Positions 37,868 to 48,254 of a DNA stretch of 64,000 bases are shown piece by piece (the stretch's first letter is position 1; every line of letters starts with the position of its first letter). Source of the DNA: CAWDDA01 sp963813345 (lineage in GTDB: Bacteria > Acidobacteriota > Blastocatellia > RBC074); assembly GCA_963813345.1 (NCBI GenBank), contig CAWEYR010000022.1, positions 62,001 to 126,000 of the forward strand. Reading direction: 5' to 3'. The notes under the pieces were generated by a model. It was not told where the DNA came from, searched no databases, and saw only the letters and a list, made by a program, of their open reading frames with translations. The position numbers were made by a program, and so were the translations under genes.

Positions 37868-39787
37868 ATGGAAGACCAGGAACAGCGTCCCTCAATCAGT
37901 GACATGCTCGAAGGCCATCGACGTGACCGCGAGAGGTTGCACTGGGAAGGTCCTTTTCGCGAGTATTTTGAGATGGCGGTCGGGAACCCTCGCGTGATTG
38001 CTCTGTCACATGCGCGCATTTGTGAAATGATTCTCGCATCTGACCTCGAGAGGGTAACAGATGATCTCATGCGCTATAAGTTCTTCAGCGAAGAACTTTA
38101 CGGGATTGAGGAGTCGATTGCCAAGATCGTCGAGTACTTCAAATCCGCCGCGCAGCGGCTCGAGGTGCGCAAGCGTATTCTCTTGCTTATGGGTCCTGTC
38201 GGGGGCGGAAAATCCACGATTGTCACCCTCCTCAAGCGCGGGCTCGAACACTGGACAAGAACCACGTCCGGAGCAGTTTACGGAATTCGAGACTGCCCGA
38301 TGCACGAAGAGCCGTTGCACCTGATACCGGTCGAGTTGCGTGCCGAGATCGAGAAACATTACGGTCTCTACATCGAAGGTGAGCTCTGCCCGCAGTGCCG
38401 CTACACACTCGACCACAAATACCAGGGTCGTCACGAAGAGGTAATGGTCAAAAGAATCCTCTTTTCGGAGAAGGATCGCGTTGGTATCGGCACGTTTGCG
38501 CCCTCTGATCCGAAAAGCCAGGACATCACCGAACTGACCGGGTCTATCGATCTGTCGACGATCGGTGAAGTGGGTGTCGAGTCTGATCCGCGCGCCTACC
38601 GGTTCGATGGTGAGCTTAATATCGCAAACCGCGGAATCATGGAGTTCATCGAGATCCTGAAGAGTGACGAGAAGTTCCTCTACTCGCTACTCACGCTTTC
38701 GCAGGAGCAGAGCATCAAGACCGGGCGTTTCGCGATGATCTATGCGGACGAAGTGATTCTCTCGCATACGAACGAGAACGAATACAACGCGTTCGTGGGC
38801 AACCGCAAATCGGAAGCACTTCAGGACCGGATCATCATGATCAAGGTTCCGTACAACCTGAAGGTCTCTCAGGAAGAGCGCATTTATGACAAGCTTTTGC
38901 GCCAGAGCGAAGCATTGCGGAACGTTCACGTGGCACCCAACACGCTTAAGGTTGCCGCGATGTTTGCGGTCATGACCAGGCTTGAAGATTCGAAGAAGGC
39001 CAACGTTGATTTCGCCAAGAAGATGAAGCTTTACGATGGCTCGGATGTAGAAGGCTTCAAGTCAAAGGATGTTAAGGAGTTGAGAGAGGAAGCGGTGCGC
39101 GAGGGGATGGACGGCATCTCACCACGCTACATCATCAACCGTCTTTCAAACGCTCTGGTCAGGGACAACATCACCTGTATCAATCCTATTGACGCACTTC
39201 GCGCGATTCGCGATGGTTTTGAGCAGCACACCGGCATCAGTTCTGAGCAGCGGGATCGCTATCTGAATCTGATTGCCCTCGCACGCCGCGAATACGACTC
39301 GATCGCCAAGACCGAAGTTCAACGTGCGTTTGTCTACTCGTTCGAAGAGATGGCAAAGAATTTGTGCAACGCCTACCTCGACAACGTCGAAGCGTATTGC
39401 AACAAAGAGAAGATGAAAGATCCGATCACCGAAGAGGAACTCGAACCCGACGAACGGCTGATGCGTTCGATCGAAGAGCAGATTGGGATTTCAGAGAATG
39501 CGAAGAACACATTTCGCCAGGAAATCCTGATACGCATCTCTTCCTACTCGCGTAAAGGAAAAGCGTTCGAGTACAACTCTCACGAGAGGTTGAAGGAAGC
39601 CATCGAGAAGAAAATCTTTTCGGATCTGAAAGATGTCGTCAAGATCACGACTTCGACCAAGACTCCGGATGCCGATCAGCTGAGAAGAATCAACGACGTC
39701 GTGGACCGGCTAATGAGAGAGCACGGCTATTGTACGGTCTGTGCAAACGAACTGTTGGGCTACGTGGGAACCCTTTTGTCGCGTTAG
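37868..39787 (+). CDS. prkA: PrkA/YeaG-type serine protein kinase with AAA+ domain
   Basis: The 639-residue cytosolic protein has the P-loop GPVGGGKST near residue 110, a zinc-binding pattern CPQC..H near 180-195, Walker B-like MIYADEVIL and the C-terminal kinase-like region with IEEQIGISENAKNTFRQEIL. The family controls stationary-phase and starvation responses. In many bacteria yeaH and spoVR follow; here neither is found, and a 38-base-arm palindrome comes next. The gene has its own promoter and structured leader. Confidence 0.95.
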   Translation: MEDQEQRPSISDMLEGHRRDRERLHWEGPFREYFEMAVGNPRVIALSHARICEMILASDLERVTDDLMRYKFFSEELYGIEESIAKIVEYFKSAAQRLEVRKRILLLMGPVGGGKSTIVTLLKRGLEHWTRTTSGAVYGIRDCPMHEEPLHLIPVELRAEIEKHYGLYIEGELCPQCRYTLDHKYQGRHEEVMVKRILFSEKDRVGIGTFAPSDPKSQDITELTGSIDLSTIGEVGVESDPRAYRFDGELNIANRGIMEFIEILKSDEKFLYSLLTLSQEQSIKTGRFAMIYADEVILSHTNENEYNAFVGNRKSEALQDRIIMIKVPYNLKVSQEERIYDKLLRQSEALRNVHVAPNTLKVAAMFAVMTRLEDSKKANVDFAKKMKLYDGSDVEGFKSKDVKELREEAVREGMDGISPRYIINRLSNALVRDNITCINPIDALRAIRDGFEQHTGISSEQRDRYLNLIALARREYDSIAKTEVQRAFVYSFEEMAKNLCNAYLDNVEAYCNKEKMKDPITEEELEPDERLMRSIEEQIGISENAKNTFRQEILIRISSYSRKGKAFEYNSHERLKEAIEKKIFSDLKDVVKITTSTKTPDADQLRRINDVVDRLMREHGYCTVCANELLGYVGTLLSR

Positions 39788-39800
39788 GAGGCCCTTATAT

Positions 39801-39900
39801 TTGAGATTTGAGATTTGTCACTTGTCATTTGTTATTTATGATTGCGTTGTGAAACGTCTTTGTAAATAACAAATGACAAGTGACAAATCTCAAATCTCAA
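39801..39900. repeat. Perfect 38-base inverted repeat (TTTGAGATTTGAG type)
   Basis: Bases 39801-39838 are exactly complementary to 39863-39900, with a 24-base loop. It is AT-rich, unlike the other repeats, and lies between the convergent prkA and mqnD genes where it could terminate both. Confidence 0.93.
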
Positions 39901-39910
39901 ATCTCAATCT

Positions 39911-40751
39911 CTACTCCACGAACTCTACCCTGACCTCCCTCGGAATAATCCCCTTCCGATATCCCTCATCGAGCAGTAACTGAACTGCCTTCCTTCCAGC
40001 TATCGCCATATTCGAGTGTTCGATCGTTTACCCACATCGACACGAACTTGTCGGCCAGCTCTGCCTTCAGGTCACGAGCAAACTGCATTGCGTATGCCAG
40101 CGCATCGTGGCGATGTTCAAGTGAGAATTTGATGCTTCGCTTGAGCCACTGCGAGACTTCACGTTGCAGGTCGTCGCCAAGGTCGCGTTTGATCGCATTT
40201 CCACCCATAGGAAGTGGAAGTCCTGTCTCCTTCTTCCACCACGCTCCAAGGTCGAGAACCTTACGCAACCCGTTCTCGTGGTAGGTGAGCTGTCCTTCGT
40301 GAATCAGCAGACCTGCGTCGGCCTTACCGCTGACTACGGTATCGATGATTCGATCGAATGGAACAACTATGTATTCGAAGTCGAGTGTATGCAGACGGAG
40401 TGCGAGGAAGGCACTGGTCAAGGTGCCAGGAACCGCGATCTTGTACTTTGCCAGGTCTCTCGCCGGAATATTGTCTCTGGCGACAACCAGCGGTCCATAG
40501 CCGTCTCCAATAGAAGCGCCACTCGGAAGCAGAGCATAGTGATCAGAGATGTATGCATAAGCGTGAAACGAGACCGCGGTTACGTCGTAATCGCGTGTCG
40601 TCATTGCAATCTCATTCAGGCTTTGAATGTCTTTGAGTGCGTGGACGAATCTCAAATCACCGGTCTCGAACTTGTCGGTTGCGAGCGCGTAGAACATGAA
40701 AGCGTCATCTGAATCCGGACTGTGGGCAATCTTTATTTCGTGCTTGGGCAT
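39911..40751 (-). CDS. mqnD: 1,4-dihydroxy-6-naphthoate synthase (menaquinone, futalosine route), frameshifted
   Basis: The protein has a periplasmic-binding-protein-like fold with SPDSDDAFMFYALA at the N-terminus, the signature of MqnD, which splits cyclic dehypoxanthine futalosine. IAVPGTLTSAFLALRL, DAGLLIHEGQLTY and LPLPMGGNAI also fit. Near 39995 a surplus base diverts the frame; the correct continuation AGRKAVQLLLDEGYRKGI ends at 39911, giving about 280 residues. Chorismate dehydratase MqnA shares the fold but has a different N-terminal motif. The other menaquinone genes in this window start 3 kb away. Confidence 0.82.
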
Positions 40752-40824
40752 AGTCTGAGGATACTATAACGCCCCACACCTCGTGAAATGCATGGAGCCA
40801 AACGACGAGGTTGTCACCCCTGTT

Positions 40825-43727
40825 TTACACCGTTTTCACACGTTTTGGAGTCGGAGTAGGAGTCGGCCGTCGAGTAGGAGAAGGCTTGGGCTTTCTTTCA
40901 ATTTCAGATGGTCGAGGGTCAACCGGAACGCGAGTGCCAGGATTTACGCGGTATGAACTGCATTTTTCACGTGCTTCACTACTGTTAACAAAGAACCTCC
41001 CGTTCCTCGCCGCGCATTCTTTGCGGCTGGCCATGCTCAGCTTCCCGCTCAGGCAGCAATATCCTCGATCTGGCGTCGGAGTAGGTCGAGTGGGGGTCGG
41101 CGTCGGGTCCTTCACGACTGCCCCTCGTACTCCCTCTCCGATCAATCCGATTGTCGTAGGGCTCCGGCCGGCATTATGGTGAATCTCAACTCTTGCAGCG
41201 CGCCAACCCTCATACCTGGGGACGAATCTGGAAATGATGCGACATCTGCCCCCCTGCGGCCGAATCGCGGTCCTCAAACAACTCTGGTCCACTTTAAAGT
41301 CGTTCTGTCCTGAGCCTGAGACGGATATCTCACTGATCTCGAGCGGCCCGTTTCCCGTGTTTTCGACTACGATATCGCGGGCTTCGCTCTCCTTCCCAAC
41401 CTGTTGGCGCCCAAAATCGACCCTCGCAGAGCTGACCACGATCACAGGTCGCATTGCATCGGGCGTGCGTACTTCCCCGGGAGTTCTTGCCGGTGAGGGC
41501 CTTGGTGAAGGAGTTACTGCGGAGAGTGATGTTGGCTTTGCCGCCGGAGTCGCAGTTGGCGGCGGGCCTGTCGGTGGAGTTGGTTGGAGGGAGACTGGTT
41601 GCGCAGTCGGCAAGTGCGCTGGTTGCTCAGCCCTCGCGGTTGACTGCGCCGTTGGTAGAACCGCGGGCGTAGTCGATGCTGAGGCGTGGGGTGTCATCGC
41701 ACGGGACTCCGGAGGAGGCGGAGAAGGGTCCCTCGAACGAAGTTTCGGCAAAGCAATCGACACAGCCGCAGCCAGTAAAGCGGCTCCGCCAACGTAAGCG
41801 ATCCATCTGCGTGATCCCGGGCGTACCTCCGGAGGACGCGGAGCGTGTGGTTCAGGCGCGGCAACTGGACGGAGGTGAAGAATTGTATCCAGATTGTGCC
41901 TGGTAACGCTGGCTCCGATATGATCGCCAACATCAATGCGAGCCTGCATGGCCTGTTCGAGCAAGGCATGTGCTTCATCGTCGTTCCCGATGAGTGCGGC
42001 GCGAGTGCCTTTCTCGTGGAGAGTCCAGGCTTCACGCTCCCGATCATTTGACGCTCTCGATGCGGCTAGTCCAAGGTCGAGTGACGTTCCCCAGGCGCCC
42101 CAACGCTTGTTTGCCGCGAGGCTCCGGGATACCAATACAGCCAGCCCCGAGGCCTCACGTGTTCGTCCCGAATTGGCTGCCCATTGAAGCAGGTGTAGCG
42201 CGGCATCACATTCTTTCACGTCAATTGCTCCACGCTTCAACCAGCAGTTTAGAATCCGCACCCTGTAGTCATCGCGCTTTTCGTTAAATGCCACGAGATT
42301 GCCGGCACGTTCGCGATACGAGCCATCACGTTCCTCGATCAGGCGGAGGCTTTCAAGACGTGCAAGCACTTCCGTCAAGTGCAAGGTTGGCATTGATCTC
42401 AAGCACTTCAGATAGAGTTTCAGATTGCAGCGGGCGCCCAACTGTCGCAGCAAGCGCTGCGAGTACCTTGTATTCAACCTCGCTCAGCGACGACTCACTG
42501 CTGAGGGCAGCGAGTGACAACGTGGTCGAGCGCAGCTTGCGTCCGGTTTGAAGTAGCCGCAACGGGTTTCCGGCCAGCTCTGCACAGATAGCACGTGCCG
42601 CATCGTGCTCTTCTTCAGTCAGCGATCGTTCGAGCCCGCGCTCCAGAAGCGTCAGAGCATCTTCGATTGGAAGTCCCGGTACCTCGATCGCTTCAGTTTC
42701 ATCAAGAGAGTTGTGGCGTTGAATTGCGGTGAAAACAAAAACGCAATTCGGCAAAGCCTGGAGCAATCGTCCGCTCAATTCGCTCTTCGACTCCAGATCG
42801 TCGAGTAACACCAGCGTGCGGCGTGTCTGAAGCATTCTTCTGACTTGCGAGTCACGAGGCTTGGAATCGACGTTGGTTTCGAAAAGCAAGTCGAAAAGAC
42901 TTTGAAGCAGGTCCTCGAGCGAGAAAGCGTCAGTGACCTCCAGGTATGCAACGCCATCCTCGCTTCGCGCCGCCGGCGGTGAATACGCAAGTCTGCGCAG
43001 AATCGAGGTCTTCCCGATTCCGGGCGGGCCAAACAGCTCAACGGGTATCCCCTTTTCAATAGCTGAAACGGCGCTACTCGACTCAATGGTTCTATCAACC
43101 AGCCGCGGGAATGGGCGCAGCGCTGGCGCCACCTTCACCGGCCGGTACTGCGGCATTGCGCCTTCGTATCGATCGATCACATTGCCATACGTGCCGCTCT
43201 GTTACACTAAAAGTGGTATCAGCGTCTTCCGACGAGACGATTCTGGTAGATTGGGATTCAAGTTCCTTTTTTGCTGTTTGCCGGTAGAGCCAACGGTAAA
43301 ACTCCCTTAGCACCATCTCCCCCAGCTCGTCCGGCGTTGAGAAGAAGCTCACCGTATGCTGGAGTGCCTGCTTGCGGAACGCTTTCAGCTTGTCATTCTT
43401 CTCCGCATCGGCCTCGCGGAACTCGGCGGGAATTGCTTCGTCTCGCTTCAGAAAGAACAGACATTCAAGGCCAATCTCCTTCGCGCGCAGGTATTCGTCC
43501 TCTGTAATTCCAGAGCCATATCTTCCGGCGATAATTCCGATGTAGAGGCGACTCTGGCCGACAGCTTCGAGCGCAACAGTGCGAGGCACTTCATCCCGGC
43601 TGCCAAAGAACTCCATTCCAATGAACTTTGCCTCGAGCAGTCGATTGAGCGCACGTTCTATTGCGTGGCGTTCGGGCCTTAGATCATCAAAGGTTGAGCT
43701 GACGAAGACCGGTACCGGAAGCTGCAT
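40825..43727 (-). CDS. DUF4062-STAND NTPase-TPR-TM-ASH protein, two frameshifts
   Basis: Domain order can be read across three frames joined near 43190 and 42395. Residues 1-105 are DUF4062 (VFVSSTFDDLRPERHAI). An NTPase of NB-ARC/STAND type follows, with P-loop FGPPGIGKTS near 231-240, LVLLDDLESK as Walker B and NPLRLLQTGRKL as the GxP-like segment. A TPR-like helical region runs from about 500 to 620. One membrane helix lies near 640-662. A proline/threonine-rich linker leads to an ASH-like beta domain (VDFGRQQVGKESEARDIVVENTGNGPLEI) and a cysteine-containing tail. The ribosome site AAGGAGG before ATG 43727 is ideal. DUF4062-STAND proteins act as signal sensors and some are antiviral; the membrane anchor and ASH tail are unusual. 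Confidence 0.82.
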
Positions 43728-43806
43728 CTTGAGCCTCCTTACATCGGCGCAAAGATATCATAGAATGCCCCGGAGCTTGCCTCAGCTACGTGACTTTCCG
43801 GAGCGG

Positions 43807-44928
43807 CTAAGCTGCCTGAAACGAACGAATAGGATGGTAGAGGGTGTCGCGTTCTATGGCTTCGAAACCTGCATCAGAGATCAGTCTCACGATCTCATCG
43901 CGTGATGCCTGGTTCTCGTTCTGACCGTCGGCCAGATACGATTCCATAAGTTCACCACCTCCGAGAATCGTCCCGTCGAAGTCGTTCGCGCCGAAGTGAA
44001 GAGCCGTCTGCGCAAGTCGCTTACCGAGCATCACCCAGTACGCTTTGATGTGATCGATGTTATCCAGCAACAGACGCGAGACCGCCATCGTCTTCAGACT
44101 GTCGATCCCGGTAGGTCCGGGAAGATGCGAGAGCTGAGTTTCAGGGGGGAAGAACGCAAGCGGAATGAAACATTGAAAGCCGCCTGATTTGTCTTGCTGT
44201 TCGCGAAGCTTGACGAGATGGTCGACGCGATCCTCGATGCTCTCGACATGACCGTAAAGCATCGTCGCATTTGTCTTTATACCAGCACGGTGAACCTTCC
44301 CCGAAAGGTCGAGCCATCGATTGCCGTCGGTCTTGTGAGAGCAGATCTTTTTCCTGGTTTCGCTGGCGAAAATCTCGGCGCCGCCTCCAGGGCACGAGTC
44401 CATTCCGGCAGCTTTCAGCTTTTCGATTACTTCTTCGTCCGTCATCTTGTAGAAACGCCCGAAATAATCGATCTCGACCATTGTAAAAGCCTTGAGATGC
44501 ATATCCGGAAGCTCTCGCTTCAGCGTCGATAGCAGGTCGGTGAAATAAGAGAAGGGAAGCCACGTGTTCAGGCCGCCAACAATATGCAGCTCGGTCGCAC
44601 CCTGATCCTTCGCCTCGCGAGCCATGCGCACGCATTCGTCAACGTTATGCGTATAGCCGCCCTCTTCGCGAGGTTTACGAAAAAAGCTGCAGAACTTGCA
44701 GTCCGCATAACAGATGTTGGTTGGATTGAGATGACGGTTGACGTTGAAATAGGTCGCCAGGCCATGCTTCCGGCGGCGCACCAGGTCGGCGAGTCGCCCA
44801 ACTGTATGCAGGTCGTCGCTCTTGAAAAGCGCGATACCATCCTCAAAGCTGAGGCGCTCGTTGACCGCTACCTTCCTGGCGATTGCTGCCAGACTCTCAT
44901 CGAGTAGAAATCCGTTGTAGTTCTGCAT
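43807..44928 (-). CDS. mqnE: Aminofutalosine synthase, radical SAM
   Basis: MqnE joins 3-enolpyruvyl-benzoate to S-adenosylmethionine to form aminofutalosine. The iron-sulfur motif CYADCKFC lies at residues 73-80, and the family block SCPGGGAEIF, TMLYGHVESIEDRVDHL and FIPLAFFPPETQLSHL follow. ATG 44928 gives 373 residues; GTG 44934 is an alternative. It lies just after ubiA and ubiX in the same direction, making a menaquinone cluster. Confidence 0.93.
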   Translation of the reverse strand: MQNYNGFLLDESLAAIARKVAVNERLSFEDGIALFKSDDLHTVGRLADLVRRRKHGLATYFNVNRHLNPTNICYADCKFCSFFRKPREEGGYTHNVDECVRMAREAKDQGATELHIVGGLNTWLPFSYFTDLLSTLKRELPDMHLKAFTMVEIDYFGRFYKMTDEEVIEKLKAAGMDSCPGGGAEIFASETRKKICSHKTDGNRWLDLSGKVHRAGIKTNATMLYGHVESIEDRVDHLVKLREQQDKSGGFQCFIPLAFFPPETQLSHLPGPTGIDSLKTMAVSRLLLDNIDHIKAYWVMLGKRLAQTALHFGANDFDGTILGGGELMESYLADGQNENQASRDEIVRLISDAGFEAIERDTLYHPIRSFQAA

Positions 44929-44934
44929 TATCAC

Positions 44935-45812
44935 TTACCGAAACACTATCACGTCGACGAAAACGAAGAGAAACAGGAGGACACTTACCCAGGCGTTGGT
45001 CGTAAAGAACGCCACGTTGAGTCGTGAAAGATCATCCGCGCGAACGATACTATGCTGGTAGACGAGCAGCGCTGCCGTCGCAACCATTCCAATCAACCCG
45101 ATCCAGTGGAGGCCCGCCATCGCAAATATCGTAAAAAGGGCAAGAATCATCAGTATGTGCAATAGTCTCGAAAACCATAGAGCGCGACGTATCCCGAATC
45201 GTTGTGGTATCGAGTGCAAACCTGAACGGACATCGAAATCGTGATCCTGACACGCGTATATGATGTCGAACCCCGCCGTCCAAAGCATTACAGCGAGACT
45301 CAGAACAAGCGGCACAGGTGAATCTATAGCCCCACGCACTGCAATCCACCCTCCAGTCGGTGCGATCGCGAGACACCACCCAAGCACAAGATGCGAGAGC
45401 GCGGTGAAGCGCTTGGTGTATGAGTAGAGCAATACCGATCCCAGGGCCACTGGCGAAAGCATAAAGGTGAGCCGATTGAGCTGATACGCTGCAAGAAAGA
45501 AGATCAATGCTGAAACGGCCGTAAAAAGCGCAACAAAACTTGAAGTCAGAAGTCCGGCCGGCAGTGCTCTCATACTGGTTCTGGGATTCGTGGCATCGTA
45601 TTTCAGATCAACGAGGCGGTTGAAGGCCATTGCCGCAGATCGCGCTCCCACCATCGCGGCCAGAATCCATAACGTCGTCCTCCATTCCGGCAGACCGCCG
45701 CCGCAAGTACGGCACCGAGCAGCGCGAAGGGAAGCGCGAAAATCGTATGCTCGATCTTTATCATCTCGAGCGTGATCTTCAGCCTCTGAAACCACGAACG
45801 GCCCTGGTTCAT
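44935..45812 (-). CDS. mqnP: UbiA-type prenyltransferase (MqnP-like), frameshifted
   Basis: This integral membrane enzyme attaches the prenyl tail in the futalosine route. Both metal-binding motifs are visible: NRLVDLKYD and ACQDHDFD. The N-terminal part (WFQRLKITLEMIKIEHTIFALPFALLGA) is in another frame; restoring one G near 45700 joins LAAAG to LPEWRTTLWIL. ATG 45812 overlaps the ubiX stop as ATGA. About 292 residues with eight or nine membrane helices result. Confidence 0.88.
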
Positions 45813-46417
45813 CGCTTTCTGCTGCCTTCCCATCTGGTAGTCTGTTGGTGCGGAACATCCAGGTGATCGAGTAAACGGTGGGTGAAGTGCTCGACCAGAT
45901 CGTCTATAGACTTTGGCTGATGATAAAAGCTCGGCATCGCAGGTACAATCTGCACGCCGATTCTCGCAAGCTTCAACATGTTCTCGAGATGGATCGCGTG
46001 AACCGGCGTTTCGCGCGGAACCAGGATCAGTTTTCGTCCTTCCTTGAGATGAACATCAGCAGCCCGATGCACGAGGTCGCGCATGACACCCGAGGCGATG
46101 CATCCGAGCGAGCTCATGCTGCACGGCACGATGATCATGGCGTGCGATTCATAAGATCCACTTGCGATTGAAGCTCCAATGTCACTTGCCGGATGCACGT
46201 TCACCTTGTCGCTATCAAGTCCAGTCAGTTCGGTAATGACCCGGGGACCGGTCCCCGCAGCATTGACCCCAAGCTCTTCGTTGACCACTCGAATCCCGGC
46301 CTGGGACAACACCAGATCGATGCGATCTACAGTCGGTGATTCGATAAGCTTAACCAGAAGGCGCTGGGCATAGATGGAGCCGCTTGCACCGGTAATTCCA
46401 ACGGTGATCGATTTCAT
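45809..46417 (-). CDS. ubiX: UbiX family flavin prenyltransferase
   Basis: UbiX makes prenylated FMN for a UbiD-type decarboxylase. From ATG 46417 the 202-residue protein starts ITVGITGASGSIYAQRLL, the FMN-binding motif, and keeps MIIVPCSMSSLGCIASG, KLILVPRETPVHAIHLENM and IVPAMPSFYHQP. With mqnP and mqnE it supports the late decarboxylation of menaquinone precursors; the UbiD partner is not in this window. Confidence 0.95.
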   Translation of the reverse strand: MKSITVGITGASGSIYAQRLLVKLIESPTVDRIDLVLSQAGIRVVNEELGVNAAGTGPRVITELTGLDSDKVNVHPASDIGASIASGSYESHAMIIVPCSMSSLGCIASGVMRDLVHRAADVHLKEGRKLILVPRETPVHAIHLENMLKLARIGVQIVPAMPSFYHQPKSIDDLVEHFTHRLLDHLDVPHQQTTRWEGSRKR

Positions 46418-46442
46418 CCGAACTAATCGTACTAGAAGAGAA

Positions 46443-46480
46443 CCACGGAATACACGGAAAATCACGGAAAAACACGGAAA
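46443..46480. repeat. Direct CACGGAA repeats
   Basis: Four CACGGAA units occur with spacings of 9-12 bases in the gap between the divergent ubiX and larB genes. It is a single-armed relative of the 1604-1790 palindrome. Confidence 0.7.
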
Positions 46481-46509
46481 TGCAGGAACGAAAAAGGTAA
46501 TATGCATTC

Positions 46510-47262
46510 GTGGACCTCGAACATCTGAAGAATCTGCTCAAGGGCGTGGAAGGCGGTAACGTCAGCGTCGATGAAGCGATCGAAAGGCTGCGCCATCTTC
46601 CCTTTGAGAATCTTGGCTTTGCCACGGTCGACCATCATCGGACGTTGAGACAGGGGTTCCCGGAAGTCGTGTTCGGTTCCGGAAAGACTCCACAGCAGAT
46701 CGCAGCAATTGCCGAAAAACTTATTGAACGCAGCTCGAATGTGCTTATCACCCGCGCCAATCCAACGACTTTCGAGCTTGTACGGAACCTTGAAAAGAGC
46801 GCAAACTTTCACGAATCATGCGGTGCGATCTCAATTGCACGCGACCGGACTGAGAGAGGGCGCGGAACAGTCGCAGTAGTCACAGCTGGAACCTCTGATA
46901 TCCCGGTTGCTGATGAAGCTGTCGTAACCCTGGAGATTATGGGGAATCGAGTATCGCGACTCTATGATGTCGGTGTCGCAGGCATTCACCGCGTCCTTAC
47001 GCAAAGAGAAGTGCTTCAATCCGCAAAAGTAATAGTTTGCGTGGCAGGAATGGAAGGGGCGCTGCCTTCAGTCGTTGGAGGGCTCGTGGCGGTACCAGTC
47101 ATCGCTGTCCCGACCAGCGTGGGTTACGGTGCCAGTTTTAATGGAATAGCGGCGCTGCTCGGAATGCTCAATTCCTGTGCTTCAAACGTCTCGGTCGTCA
47201 ACATCGACAACGGCTTCGGTGGTGGCTTTGTCGCCAGCCTTATCAACCGCGACCAGTTGTGA
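46510..47262 (+). CDS. larB: Nickel-pincer cofactor biosynthesis protein
   Basis: LarB carboxylates and hydrolyses nicotinic acid adenine dinucleotide to start the nickel-pincer nucleotide used by lactate racemase-type enzymes. The 250 residues match: LGFATVDHHRTLRQGFPEVVFG near the N-terminus, the PurE-like core VAVVTAGTSDIPVADEA, VCVAGMEGALPSVVGGL and the C-terminal NIDNGFGGGF. The start is GTG 46510. larC, larE and larA are not in this window. Its 3' end overlaps the convergent CHAD gene by 81 bases. Confidence 0.93.
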   Translation: MDLEHLKNLLKGVEGGNVSVDEAIERLRHLPFENLGFATVDHHRTLRQGFPEVVFGSGKTPQQIAAIAEKLIERSSNVLITRANPTTFELVRNLEKSANFHESCGAISIARDRTERGRGTVAVVTAGTSDIPVADEAVVTLEIMGNRVSRLYDVGVAGIHRVLTQREVLQSAKVIVCVAGMEGALPSVVGGLVAVPVIAVPTSVGYGASFNGIAALLGMLNSCASNVSVVNIDNGFGGGFVASLINRDQL

Positions 47263-48254
47263 CTCTGACATCCGTGTCTTCTTCTTTGAAGGCTTGTTGG
47301 GCTTCGAGACGGCCGACCGAAGCAAAGTTCGGAACCGTTTAGTCGTCATTCCTCGCCAGACGTCATCGATCTCTTCCTGCAATGCCGCTCGCTGATCGTC
47401 GTAGACGGCGAGCAATGCTTCATACGCTGCAATCTCGTCACGGCGAGCCAGCTTGCGCCGGCGCGCCAGATCGGCTGCAATTCGTGTCCTTTGTGTGACA
47501 TAGTCCTGCGCTTTACCGAGCAAGTCCTGTTGCCGCTTCAACAGGTCTATGAATAACGCGAGCCGGTCAGGGTAAAGCTCGCGCAACATCTCGGCACTGT
47601 AGCGAAGTCGCTTGCCGGAGATTCGCTGGTCGTGAAGCTGCCGGTCGTCGGGCCGGTCTTCCGGATCGGGCCAGTGCGAAAAGAATTCCCGAATCCGAGT
47701 ACGCAGAATCCTTGTGGCAGCGCCGTGCGCCGGATCAAGCGGCGTTATCTTTTTGACTTTGAACGGTTTGGCCATAAGCCTCGACTTCTGATTCAATCGC
47801 AGCCGGGATCGAATTGAGCAGCTGCTTCAGATGTGAATATTCTTCCCCACGAAGATATTTTGAAAGGCGCTTTGAATAATAGGTCCTTCGTGTCCGGAAG
47901 CGCGCGCTGCATCCTGACAATGGTCGCACGCCTTGAGGCGGGCTGCTCCTGCTGAAGCTGATCGAGTGCTTCAATCATGACGTCGAGATCGCGCACCCGC
48001 CCGAGCGTATCGGCCAGGGTGTTAATCTCCTTACGAAGACTGCGGCGAAAGTCCCTCGAAAGACAGACGGCAAAGTTGCTGAGACCGGCGCGAAGACGGC
48101 GCGAACTTACTCTCATAGCGTGCACAGCCTCGACGTCGCCCGTTGATGCACCCGTCTCAAATGAGACAATCGTCTGACACAACGAGTCGAGCACCCGTCC
48201 GGCAAACTCGGCGAGCGTCTCAGTTGAAGTAGGCGTCGGCGGTTTCGTCTTCAC
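47182..48254 (-). CDS. CHAD domain protein, two frameshifts
   Basis: CHAD proteins are histidine-rich helical bundles that bind polyphosphate. The first half shows VEAVHAMRVSSRRLRAGL and LGRVRDLDVMIEAL; the second half repeats the theme with LHDQRISGKRLRYSAEML. One shift near 47925 and another near 47775 separate them, with RTYYSKRLSKYL in the middle frame. The joined protein has about 355 residues. The basic lysine-rich C-terminal tail overlaps the end of larB in antisense. The start overlaps the upstream peptidase stop as ATGA. Confidence 0.85.
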
